From the NCBI GenBank assembly GCA_904066235.2, contig CAJFCV020000004.1, positions 1,736,001 to 1,800,000 of the forward strand: a DNA stretch of 64,000 nt, read 5' to 3'. Below the pieces are notes generated by a model. It was given only the letters and a program-made list of their open reading frames with translations, did no database searches and had not been told where the DNA came from. This DNA is from Bursaphelenchus xylophilus (lineage: Eukaryota > Nematoda > Chromadorea > Rhabditida > Aphelenchoididae). Shown here piece after piece: positions 51,631-62,600 of the stretch. The position numbers were made by a program, and so were the translations under genes. Positions within the stretch are counted from its first letter, which is position 1. Every line of letters starts with the position of its first letter.

Positions 51631-52430
51631 TAAATTATTTTTCCAAATCTTTGTTTCGAAAAAAATCGGAGAAAGGTGTCTTTCTCCTTTGTCTCTTGAC
51701 CCAATGCAACGCTCAAGGTCGGCAAAGCAGTGGTTTTTTCGTGCAAGTGAGAAGAGGAACGTTGCAAAAAGTCGATCCTAATTAATCACCTGACAAACTA
51801 CGGAAATTTAGGGTCCGCTTCTGGGTCATTTTTTTTTGATTCGCCGAATATAGAACATCTCCGAAGAGTTGAGTTTTTTTCAAAAATTGTCTTTTTGAAG
51901 TACCCGAAAATTCCTTTAAATTCAAAAATTTTACCATCTAGGCCTTTCGTATGTTTAATATAAAGAATCCAAGATATTACTATAAAAATTTTTTTTATTT
52001 TTACTCGATGATAACTGAAAAATTCCGGGTCGCAATCTCACTGCTCATCTTTCTTTTGCTCCCCAAAACTTTCAATGCTATAGAGTTCAACTTGAGACCC
52101 TGTGGAGCCTCTCACTTTTTTGCATTGCTTGCAAAAAGCGCAAAGATTGTTTTCAAACCCAATCTTATCTTTCAAAGAAAGTATTAGAATTAGATCATCT
52201 TTCTGATAACCCTTGAAGGAAACTGTCAATCGGCTTTGTAAGTAATCCGCCTTAGACTACACTGGAATGATTTCAAGATGAAAGTGTATAAGTTTGAGGT
52301 TTTTTCAACTTCTTATCATCGGATTAATTTCGCTATTTTTTAGATAAAGATTAGTTGCGGATTTCAGAGTCCAAAAATAAATATAAAACTTTGCAAGCAA
52401 TTTTCTTGGTCTCTATTTCACCACGAAGGA

Positions 52431-52934
52431 CGGAAAGGTCCGCTGCGGAAAGGTCCGCTAAAAAAAGGAAAGAAGAGGGCGGGGGGAAGGGTAGGGGAGG
52501 TCTTCGATGGCGCTGATTTCGAATATCGTATCCATTTTTTATTAATTTTACAATTTTACTTAAGCATTAGTGTTAATTAGTAATTAAAAAAAATTTTTTT
52601 TTTGAGTAATGGATTTACTCAAAAGGTTTTCGGTGGTGCTGATTTTGAAAATTGTATCCATTTCTTCTGAATTTTTGCCTATCTTCCTCAATTCTTTAAA
52701 ATAAATTTTTTAATTGGTAAGAACTTGGTCAAACTTGTATGATATTGTAAGAAAACTTATGACGCTTTTTTCGTTTTTACAGCGAAAATGGCACTACTGC
52801 TTAAGCAAAATTGTAAAATTCAGAAAAAATTGATACGATTTTCGAAATCAGCGCCATCGAAAACCTCCCCTACCCTTCCCCCCGCCCTCTTCTTTCCTTT
52901 TTTTAGCGGACCTTTCCGCAGCGAACCTTTCCGT
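52431..52934. mobile_element. TIR element with ~150-base ends
   Basis: GGAAAGGTCCGCTGCGGAAA at the left is mirrored at the right by TTTCCGCAGCGAACCTTTCC. The ends include a G-rich tract (GAGGGCGGGGGGAAGGGTAG) and TCTTCGATGGCGCTGATTTC. The centre is AT-rich and non-coding. Nothing else is seen from 51640 to 54560 except a family-4 element at 53350-53535 and a hairpin at 53595-53695. Confidence 0.65.
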
Positions 52935-54573
52935 ACTCAATCCTATTTCACAGAGCCTGTAATGCAGCTTGCAGAAATAAATTTCGATTTCCCTGACCCT
53001 CTTACCAGACTGCTTCTATTAATGTCATTATTAATACACGCAGTCTAATAAGGTCGGTATTATTACGCCTTTTACGGCTACTTCTTGGCCCAAGCCATTT
53101 ACAATGCCTAATAAAATTTTCTGTGAGTCACTGTGGAATTTTTAGGGTTTTTTTTTATTTTTAGGATTATGCTTTGAAAAGAACGATTTTCGAGCTTTTG
53201 ACGTCACGACTGTAAATTTTCCTCTTCAATTTTTGTGAGAGATTACTTTTTTTGCAGGCATATAATTGCAGAGTTCAATGAACCATCTCAAGGACATTGC
53301 AATTAAAGGAAAGTTTTCGATCGAATGCAATCTCTAAACTTTAATGGATACTAGCCCGCTCGCAAAGTTCGCTGGAGTGATTTTGGCGATTTGCACTGTG
53401 CGAAAACAAAAGTTTTCTGCGCACTGTGCAAATTCTTGCTTTTTGCACCGTGCAATAGGCTTTTTTGGGCTGCCGCACGAACCCTGACTTTTCTCGCACA
53501 GTTCAAACGTCAAAAATCAGATCAGACGTACGAGACTTCGAACGAAAAGACCCCTGTTTGAAAAAAATTTTTTTTTAATTTAGATGAGCGATGACATGTT
53601 ATACGATGGAAAAATTCTTTTTTAAAAATAAAAAATAGGGTGTTTTTTCTTTTCAATTTTCAAAATTTTTTCATCGTATAAACATGTCACCCTTAGTTTT
53701 GCAATTTTCCTATTTTTTCAGAAAGAGGACCTCTTTTGGTTAACCGTAAAAATTCAGCAAAAATTCTGATGCTTACTTGCCAGCTTGTGCATGAAAATTT
53801 TCAACCTTGCCTTTACTGGAGAGAGCAATGTTCCCCCCAAAAAAACCGGTTATTCTGCGCGGAATTAGCATTCCTCGTATGTAAAGTCAAAAACTTTTCA
53901 TTCTTTTATGTGCAGTAACATAATTCTTTCAGTATTGCATCATTTTTTGACTGCTCCTGCTGCAAACTTTTCAGCCAGTGAATGGAAATTTTTGTGACTC
54001 CCTACTTCCTTGTTCGAGTCTTCTCAATAGAGTATAATCCTTTTTCATATATACAACATCAGAGGTCCGTTGGGGTTTTTCTAAAGGACTTTCATTGCAA
54101 TAGACCGGCTGAAATTGCAGATAACTCATAAATTTCCCTCTATTTCCGGAGAGAAAAAGCTTTACACAGCAAAACCTCTCTAGAGCAGCTTTTTTAGGCC
54201 TTTCCAAATCATCTTTTACAAAGACACTTCCAAAATTAGATAGTGAATTTTCTAAACCCTCAAAACCTCATCTATTTTTACCCGGCTTCAGAGATAACCC
54301 TTAATTTAGAGGGGCATCATAGAGAAAAGAACACCGCCGAAAAAATGGCTGGAACATTAAAGAAAGGGCGGTGTCCGAAAGGGAACGCCGCTTCTCGTCC
54401 CCCTTTCTCGACGTCTGCCGCGTCGAGGTGAGCCCTCGGTAAACGGCGGGGAAAAAGTGTTCATAAAGAGACTATTTCGGGCTTTCCGCAGGGGTCTTAT
54501 AGTCAAAGTGTGGTCGAGAGGAGATGGGGATTTTTGCTGAGTACGAAACTTACATTTGTCTAGGATAATTTTC

Positions 54574-54666
54574 GAGGCATTTTGGAGGCATTTTGATCAT
54601 TTTTGAGGGATTTTGGAGGCATTTTGATCATTTTTGAGGCATTTTGGAGGCATTTTGATCATTTTT
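54574..54666. repeat. 31-base tandem repeat, three units
   Basis: The unit (positions 54574-54604) alternates GAGGCATTTTGGAGGCATTT and TTGATCATTTTT, and recurs at 54605 and 54636, followed by a partial unit. No coding reading. Confidence 0.85.
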
Positions 54667-54834
54667 GAGGGATTTTTTAAAATTTTTCTAGAAATTTGAA
54701 AGACTTAACAGTCTGTCGGGAAAATAATGAGCACTCTGTCGCGTCGAAAATCGCAGCGCCGTCGAGGAAATGAATTGTCTCGCGGAAAAATCAAATTGTT
54801 TGTCACTTCAGCGACGTGTCTGCTCACCTAGAGA

Positions 54835-55095
54835 GAAGAGGCCCCCCACGTCAAAGAAAAAGTGAAAAAACAAGGAATCTCGGATCATTGATTTTTGACG
54901 AAATGTCGCTGGATTATCGAGTCACAAAAGAAAACGTTCCCAGAGAATTTCGAGAAAAATGTTTTTTCGAAGAGGAAAATAGTTTTTCAAGCTCGATAAT
55001 TCTGTGGCACTTCGCAAAAAATCAATGATCCGAGATTCGTTGTTTTTTCAATTTTCTGAAAGAATTGTTTTGACGTGCCCCCTTTTTGAAAAAAC
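54835..55095. repeat. Inverted repeat around 54,835-55,095
   Basis: GAAGAGGCCCCCCACGTCAA at the left and TTTTGACGTGCCCCCTTTTT at the right are inverted, as are AATCTCGGATCATTGATTTT and AAAATCAATGATCCGAGATT further in. A half family-3 end (54710) abuts it. Confidence 0.55.
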
Positions 55096-55388
55096 TAAAA
55101 AGATTTAAATGAGGGGGAAAATTTTTAAACGAGACATGTTATACGACGGAAATTTTTTTTTCAAAATGAAAAAACAGGTGTTTTCACATCGCATAACATG
55201 TCACCCTTCATTTTGCAATTTTTTTATTTTTTCAAAAAGAGGGCCTCTTCGGTCGACAGGACTGTTCGGATTTTTCGTCAAAGAAAGGGTGCCTTATCGA
55301 CTCTTTTAGGGCTTCTACGTTTGAGATTAGGCTTTTTTGAGCTGTTGCTCGCACCCTGACTTTTTCTGCACAGTGCTGACGTCAAAAA

Positions 55389-55774
55389 TCACTTCAGCGA
55401 CTTTACGAACGGACTGGTAATATCTCGTAACCCCGTCACAGCATAGCCTACAAAAATTTGACAACCTTCCGAGGCCGCATTTTGGAGTAATTCCATCCTT
55501 TCTTCAAGAATTTTGATATTTCCGATTTGTTTCACATTTTCCGCTCGCAAAATGTCAGATCCCATCCATTTATGTGCTAGACGAGTGCACGCCACATTTC
55601 CTGCAGAATGCCGTCTGGACCAAAGAATGCGTCGTTTCTATAGACGCCCTTCACGTTCCCTTTCTCTGACAGCTCCCTGCCTAATGCGAGTTGCGCTTCC
55701 AATCTTTGATCGTTCCGTTTCGGAGACGAATTGAAGGCCTCCGTTTCTCCGCTAGCTGAAACGGAGGCCTTCAA
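55389..55774 (-). CDS. Coding-like fragment, unknown
   Basis: The minus strand is open from about 55774 to a TAG at 55577 with good codon use, encoding RNDQRLEAQLALGRELSEKG, then VYRNDAFFGPDGILQEMWRA. Just downstream another frame continues with KILEERMELLQNAASEGCQI (to 55389), so a frameshift or a short intron would be needed to join them. The first piece is helical and amphipathic. There is no start codon with context. The family is not recognised; it may be an exon of a gene lying beyond the hairpin at 55729-55776, or a gene fragment. Confidence 0.3.
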
Positions 55775-55776
55775 TT
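55729..55776. repeat. Perfect 19-bp hairpin
   Basis: AATTGAAGGCCTCCGTTTC (55729-55747) and its exact inverse (55758-55776) are separated by ten bases. It borders the coding-like fragment. It could be a structured RNA element or a young inverted duplication. Confidence 0.75.
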
Positions 55777-56303
55777 ATTAAATGCGGACCTTAGGGAGGT
55801 GGGGCATGATATGCAATTCTATATATCGCGGCGAGAAAAACTTTGAGGAAAGGAACATTGTATAAAAGGTCTGCGTTCTCAATTTCAGCATATCATATCT
55901 CTTTCACATTTTGCGACAACAATCCTAATAGGATACATACCGATTGTTGGGAATTTCAGTCTGCGATTTAGAGGTATAGCCGAAATATATAACATATATA
56001 TACAACTTTTCGCGTCAGCGACAGTTCGGGTCAACGATACTATGGATCGCGTCGGTATTTTGTATGCTTGAGGCTAGGAGTAATAAATAGTAGAAATTAG
56101 AATAAGAGGACCTGTTGCAAATCTTCGCCGAGTCTCCGCCGAGCATCCGCCAAGCATCCAACGGCTTAGGAAGTTCCTACGAGGCCTCATAAGAACATCC
56201 TACAACTTTTTTTGCTATCCAACTGCCCTACGCCCCGCATTGATCGATTTTGTGTTGAGAACTGTCGTCGACCCGAGAGACAAGATGATGCCTTGGTTAT
56301 ACG

Positions 56304-56458
56304 TATCAGTCTGTCGGGAAAATCATGAGCATAATGTCGCTGTCGCTTTCACTGAAGTAAAAATAAATTGATTTACTTTTTCCGGCGACAAGATGACACA
56401 ATTCATCTTGTCGCCGACGATGCTACAGAGACTCACTATTTTCCCGACAGGCTGATAT
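56304..56458. mobile_element. Family-3 MITE copy
   Basis: From TATCAGTCTGTCGGGAAAAT to ATTTTCCCGACAGGCTGATA, with TA at both borders. A partial, inverted GACAGTTCGGGT-family repeat lies immediately to the left (56010-56285). Confidence 0.7.
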
Positions 56459-57280
56459 CGGTCCACTTACAAGTATAATAAAAGATGCAACAGAATTGTC
56501 ATTATTTTCGATATATCAGCCGACAAGCTGAAACATCATATTTGCCATGTTCGAATTTTAGACCCAAATGAACCTCGGATGACATCGCTCTATAACGAAT
56601 AAATTTTTGGTCCCTAAATGTACTTCGATCTTTTAATTTTATTTCCTTTTTTAAATGCGATAATCGCGCCGTCCAATTAGCTTTGCAGCTGCAATTTATG
56701 CTAAAGAACAGATCGTACTTCTGTTCTTTGGCATTATATACACACATATTATATGTAAATGTGTAAAAAAGATTTTATGTTTGCATGCCCTCCCAAAATA
56801 ACCTGTAGCCTCGAAGGCCATAAACACCGGATCCCCGCGTACTTTGCCCCTCGTCTAAATTTCACCGAAACCTAAATCCCCTCCCCTCTCTTCAAATAGG
56901 TGGGCCCTGGGTACTGAATAATTACGAGCGCTGATTCATCCATCTCAAAATTGATCTGAATGGTCAAAAAAAGGCGAATTTCCACATTCTTCGGTCACAT
57001 TCTTTGTTGGGAAACGAAAAATTTCCATAGTCTTATGATTCGAATATTGGGGAGCTGGGCGGTTTTTTATTATCTCCCCATTTCCGGGGCGATCATAAAG
57101 TATTCGAAATGGGGATTATTTAGAGGCCGATGGTCAGCAAGGTGAATCGGAATTTACGTGGCGTTGTACGTATTTTACGTTCTAAAGTTTGGGAGTTTTT
57201 CAAAGTTTTCGTAGACCATTTAGCACAAGATTATAATAATAATAATGCATAATTTATACATGTTTTATATTATAATATTA

Positions 57281-57449
57281 GTCCGTTAGTAAAGGCGCTG
57301 GAGCGATTTTTGACATTTGCATTGTGCGAAAAAAAGGCCATGCGAGCGACAGCCCAAAAAACATATTGCACGGTGCAAAGTGAACTTTTGTTTTCAGTGC
57401 ATGTCGCGTAGCCAAACTCACTCCAGCGACTTTGCGAACAGACTAGTAA
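57281..57449. mobile_element. Family-4 element
   Basis: TTAGTCCGTTAGTAAAGGCG at the left and GCGACTTTGCGAACAGACTA at the right are inverted; the interior has GCGAGCGACAGCCCAAAAAA and TTGCACGGTGCAAAG. TA-like flanks. Confidence 0.65.
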
Positions 57450-57496
57450 AACTTGAATAAATTATGTATGATTAGAACGTTGTATTAGGTGGTCTA

Positions 57497-57745
57497 CAGT
57501 GACAGATCTGATCCAGTGGCAAAAATCTACCATTTTGCATCGGGGAAGTATCAAAAAATGTGGCAAAATGCCTCCCTCTCCAACTAAAAGAACTCCGTTA
57601 TGAAGGGTTCTTTCCCTCACAAAAAGAGCGGGTTTTTGAAATCGGAGTTTTCTGACTTGGAGACAGAGGTATTTTGCTACATTTTTTGATACTTCCCGGA
57701 TGCAAAAATGGCACATTTTTTGCCACTGGATCAGGTCCGCTACTG
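57497..57745. mobile_element. Family-2 palindromic MITE
   Basis: CAGTGACAGATCTGATCCAG to CTGGATCAGGTCCGCTACTG, with TA on both sides. Forty-seven bases from the preceding family-4 element. Confidence 0.7.
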
Positions 57746-57749
57746 TACA

Positions 57750-58860
57750 TATACTTGGAAAAACTCTAGACCTTTAGAATGTAAAATACCTTCATTACAA
57801 GGCCACATAAATTCTTGAGGTCCAACTTCCTAAATTCCCCGGTGAATCACTCCCCCAATTTTAGCCCGGCTTTTACGGAAGTAGCCACAGATCAACGGGT
57901 TCGTTTTTCGCTCGCATCGGCGATTTTTGTAAAGTTTCTGCAATCGTTTTTTGTTGCGTTAAAAGCACGGTTGAACTCCCAATTTTTTGTCTCTTTGCTC
58001 CGACATTTTTTGAGTTTCAGAGATTATAAAGAACTCTAAGCAATCTGCTCTGTGCCATATCACTTGGCTTTGTGATGACTTCAAGTACAGTATCGCGCTA
58101 TAATTAAAGTGGCATTTAACTTTTCATGTATGTTCTATTACAACACCAATTTTGTAGGAGGTTTGTCCTACAAAATCGACAACGTTACATAACATATCTT
58201 GTAGCGAAACAACGCGTTCGGAAAGTGCAACTTACTAAAATTCCTGCGGAACAATGAATTGTAGTTGAATTTTTGTAAGGTCAAATCCAATATTAAAGAG
58301 CATAGCATGTCTTGAGCATGCTTTTAGTCGCTAAATTTGACTAGGAATGCACTATTGTACTCCGGTTACCTAATGGTTACAGGTGGAATTAGATTTATTG
58401 TTAAAATTGGAAAACGGTGCCTTGCAAAAGCCGTTGGTTTTGTTTTTTTAGCTTCGTGTTCGCCGTTTTGATTTATTTCGGCTGCAAAATTTTCTGAGGA
58501 GCCCTAAGTTTAGACATGGCCTCAGGAACCGATCAGATGAATTGTCAGGTCCTAGTGAGACCCGACAAAAGCCCCTAAGGCCTCCATCTTCACATCATAA
58601 GAAATTAACCATAAATAAAAATTTTGGGCCCCTAAAAAAGTGGGCCCGGTCCTTCTATTGTTCACTTTCTTGCTTTTGCACCGTGTAATAGGCTTTTTTG
58701 TGCTGTCGCTCACATTCTGACTTTTTCTGCATAGTGCAACCGCCAAAAATTACCACAGTGACTTTACGAACGGACTAGTAACAGAAACAAATTTTGCGCC
58801 CTAAAAAAGTGAACCCGGCACCTTTATCAACTTCTAAAGTCCTCTTGCAATGTATTACAT
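57750..58860. other. No gene seen
   Basis: Apart from a family-4 element at 58660-58781, I find no repeat or exon that can be supported in this stretch. Confidence 0.4.
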
Positions 58861-58861
58861 A

Positions 58862-59045
58862 CTACAGCGTCCGCAGAATCTTTCCCAGCCATCTTCCTTC
58901 CGTAATATCAGCCGCATCTTTTGGTGCAGTGCTGGAGACTGCAGCTAATCTCGCTTGCAAATCGCCGACCTCCTTCTTTAAAACTTTGCGGATCAAACAT
59001 CGAGGCTGCAGCAGCGTAGTGTGCGTAAAACCATTAATCTACTCC
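58862..59045 (-). CDS. Coding-like fragment, unknown
   Basis: On the minus strand the frame encoding IRKVLKKEVGDLQARLAAVS, then APKDAADITEGRWLGKILRT, is open from about 59045 to a TAG at 58862. The TAG overlaps a possible donor (TA|GTATGT), so this may be an internal exon. The heptad-like spacing of Leu and Val suggests a helix or coiled coil. No start codon or neighbouring exon is identified. Confidence 0.3.
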
Positions 59046-59664
59046 GATTTGGGGACTCATTTTTTTAGGTAGTGCGAGATATTCGGACAAAGCCGTCGAA
59101 AGCTTATGCAATCAGCGTAATGTTCGAAGGATTATACTTGAGATTTGAATGACAAAGATGGAGAAGGGGGGATTAGTGATAATGACATGTCAAGACGTAA
59201 GGATTTGAGAAGGGGTTTTGAGGTGATAACTCTAGTAAAGGGACGCTCAAACGGAGCTACATTTTGCTTTAATCAGTAGCAAAAGATACTGCATTTAGCT
59301 ATACCAGACCGTCGGGAAAATAATGTAGATTGGTCGCGGCAAAATGCGCTGCTTTCGCAGCAAACCACTAGTCTCTGTAAAACATCATTTTCAATACCAT
59401 TTTTTTTTTCTATTTTTATCCTCTTTCCACATACGTCCCTTCTCGCAGTGCTCGATTTAAAACGCGAACGGACTATGAATGGAAAACTCCCCCCGAAACT
59501 GCTCACGTTTTCTGCCCCAGTTTCGTTCCCGACTTTTATCACGTCAAAGATCGTTGCTCTCTCGAAAATTAGCTCAGCCATCAGTTTTTTGTCCGCATTT
59601 TCGGACTTTTTTTCGAAGACCGCCCGTGTTGACAGCTTCTGTATATAACGTTGCACCTATCAAA

Positions 59665-62600
59665 ATGCATTCAGCCCTGTTTCAGATGACAAATCAGGAA
59701 CAATTGGAGATCCCAAAAGTTTCCACCTGCATCTCGTTGGATTCGAATCAAACCTTGCAGATTGACAGTGGTCACCAGTCGATGAATTCGCTGAATCCCC
59801 AATATGATGACACTGGGGGCAAGAAGAGGTCGTTGGGGAATGGTTGGAGCCACAAGTAAGTCGAGAAAAATCTTAGCGAAAGTTTTGAAAATTTAGTTCG
59901 CAAAGGGAATACAGTTAAAGTTTGGAGCTTAGATTTTGCGGAATATAAGACAAAAGTGGGAGTAAAAGTCCTCGACTGTAGGTGTAAAGAGAATGTAGAA
60001 TGCGATTGACCGATTTAGCTGATATGTGCGACATTTGTAAAAGTCTGGAGCTTCGATTTTGATAATAGCTGGGACACGTTTTCTAAGACACATGCGAGAT
60101 TTTTAGCTTGCGTTTTGCAGAAACCGCGGAGATTTTTAGGCCGAAATTTCTTGCACTTTCGGCCTAAAAATCTCAGCAGTGAAAACTGCAAACTAAAAAA
60201 TCTCACATGTCTTAGAAAATGTGTCTCAACTATCATCAAAATCGAAGCTCCAGACTTGAACAAATGCCGCAAATATCATCTGAATTAGTCAATCGCATTC
60301 TACATTGTCTTTACACCTACAGTCAAAGGCTTTTACTCCCACTTTTGTCTTACATTCCGCAAAATCTAGGCTCCAAACTTTAACTGTATTCCCCTTGCAA
60401 ACTATATTTTCAAAAGCTTTAACAAATGTCACAAATATCGTCTGAATCAGTCAATCGCATTCTACATTCTCTTTACGCCTACAGTCAAAGGCTTTTACTC
60501 CCACTTTTGTCTTATATTCCCTCATTTCCTTCCCCTTTCCCTTCGATTATACCACGTCCAGAACGCCCTTCCCGATATCCCCCATCCCTCCACAATTTGC
60601 CCTCTTATGGTCAGCGTTGGGACATTCGTGGGCTTTCTTTTGTCGCCCTCTCTCTACTTTTTGCACGTTTATGTGTTCGCTTCGCTCTGTGCCTCTCTTA
60701 GAACGCGGTGAGAGTCACAAAAAACCCCCGGACCACAGGAAGACGGCCGGGCGTTCGCTTGCCCTCTTTTTTTTGCTCCAATTTGAACTTTAAACTTTGC
60801 AAAAACTTTCTGAATGATCCGCCCGAATGTTGCTAATTTTAGCCGTCAACGTTTCTTGATCCTTTTCCGAGATTTCGTAGGCTAGGACGTGGAAAAAGGG
60901 CGTTTGCGGAAAAATGCTAGAAATTTTTTGTAAAGAGCGGGAATTTTTGGGGATTCAAAAAGTCCATTGGCTTCTTTGGCCACCCTCTTCCGTTTCCAGT
61001 CGCCTTATACAGATTACGTTTCTCGAGGGCAAGAAAATTCTAAGAAGTGATGTAAAACCCCAGGAAATTCGATGATTGAAGTCGCTAAGTGGTCTAAATT
61101 TACCTGATTTAAGCTACTGCGAGTGTAGTGACTAATTATATCATAAATCAACTCTTTTCTCGACATTTTTTACCCAATTTTTACTTCAATTGCACTCTTA
61201 ACCCAGCTTTCCATCGTATTTTCTTTTGAAGACCGTCCCCAGATGAGTAACGGCCTCATTCTGCCCAACTGGTCATTTGTAAACCGAATTTTTTGCTTCT
61301 AATTTTCCGAGCAAATGTTCCAAGACCTTATAATTGACGGGCTTGATAAAACCTCATGGTTTCAAGCAAATGGGCGGGGAAAAAAGGATTTTCATTTATA
61401 GCCAGAGGCCTTTCAAACTGTAGGCTGCATTTATAAATCGGAAAAGTCAAAGTTGCCTGGGGCGTAAGGGAATTTTATGGATAAAAAACGTAAATTATAG
61501 GGATAAAACGTATAATTTTCAAAATTAATTTGCAATCGTGAACTTTCAAGTGACATAACGTAATGTAAGGTAATTATCTGGACTTTTAGTCTTCAAATGA
61601 CATCCTTTACACATAATCCGAATTGAAATTTAGGGGAAATTAAACGAAATATCAAGGTATTTAGATGAGGGTAAGGTAATTTAAATTACTTTTAATATCA
61701 AACTAATTGGCTTGTTGGTCTGAATGACGCAATTGCTCGCTATAATTAAACCGCTTTTGTTATGCAAAATTGTGAAGGATCCGCGAAATGACAACGGTCC
61801 AGTGTAATATAGGATAGCAAAAAAAGGATATTCAAGCGAAATACTAGCTCAATTGAGTCGATAAACTTATTCTTGTACGGCTAAAATACTATTTTCAATT
61901 TTTATTTGACATAATACACTGTATTTACAACAATACGTTTTTTATCCCTAAAAAATTACGTTTGCATCCATAAATCCCGTAGGGTCTTATAACCCGTCAA
62001 TTTCCAATTTTGAAATCTCTCCTAAGACTTGGCAGGCCTCCGGTTATCAGTTATCATCCTTTTTTCTCCGCCCATCTTCTTGAAACAATGAGTTTTTATC
62101 AAGCCCATCAATTATAAGGTCCGCGAACTGAACTTTTGCTCGTAAAAAATTGGCAGCAAAAGATTTCAGTTTACAAATGACCAGTTGAGAAGAGCAGACC
62201 ATCATGGAGCAATATTTTACCCATCACTTTACTTTTGCCATCGAAAACTCCCGTTTTTCCTGTAAAACTTAATTTTCGTCCGGTTTTTTGTCCACAAACT
62301 CGCATTTGGCCGCAGGAAATACAAATTCCGGCTCAAAAGTACGTAGGAAAGCCAGAATAAAGAAAAGGGAACGCCCGCGACCCGCTCTTCACCGCAAAAA
62401 AGTACTTTCTCCACGATTTTTTGTCAAATTTCGTAGGCATTTTTCCCACAAAAATTCCCGCTTTTTTCGTCCGGGTTTTCTCGCGATTTTCGGAATTTCG
62501 CGCGCTTTCGCGATTTTTTCGCACCTTATTTTAGCTTCAAAATGTCGGCCATGGCTTCCTTGACCTTTTCTACGTCTGTTCCCGGCTTTAACTTTGAATA

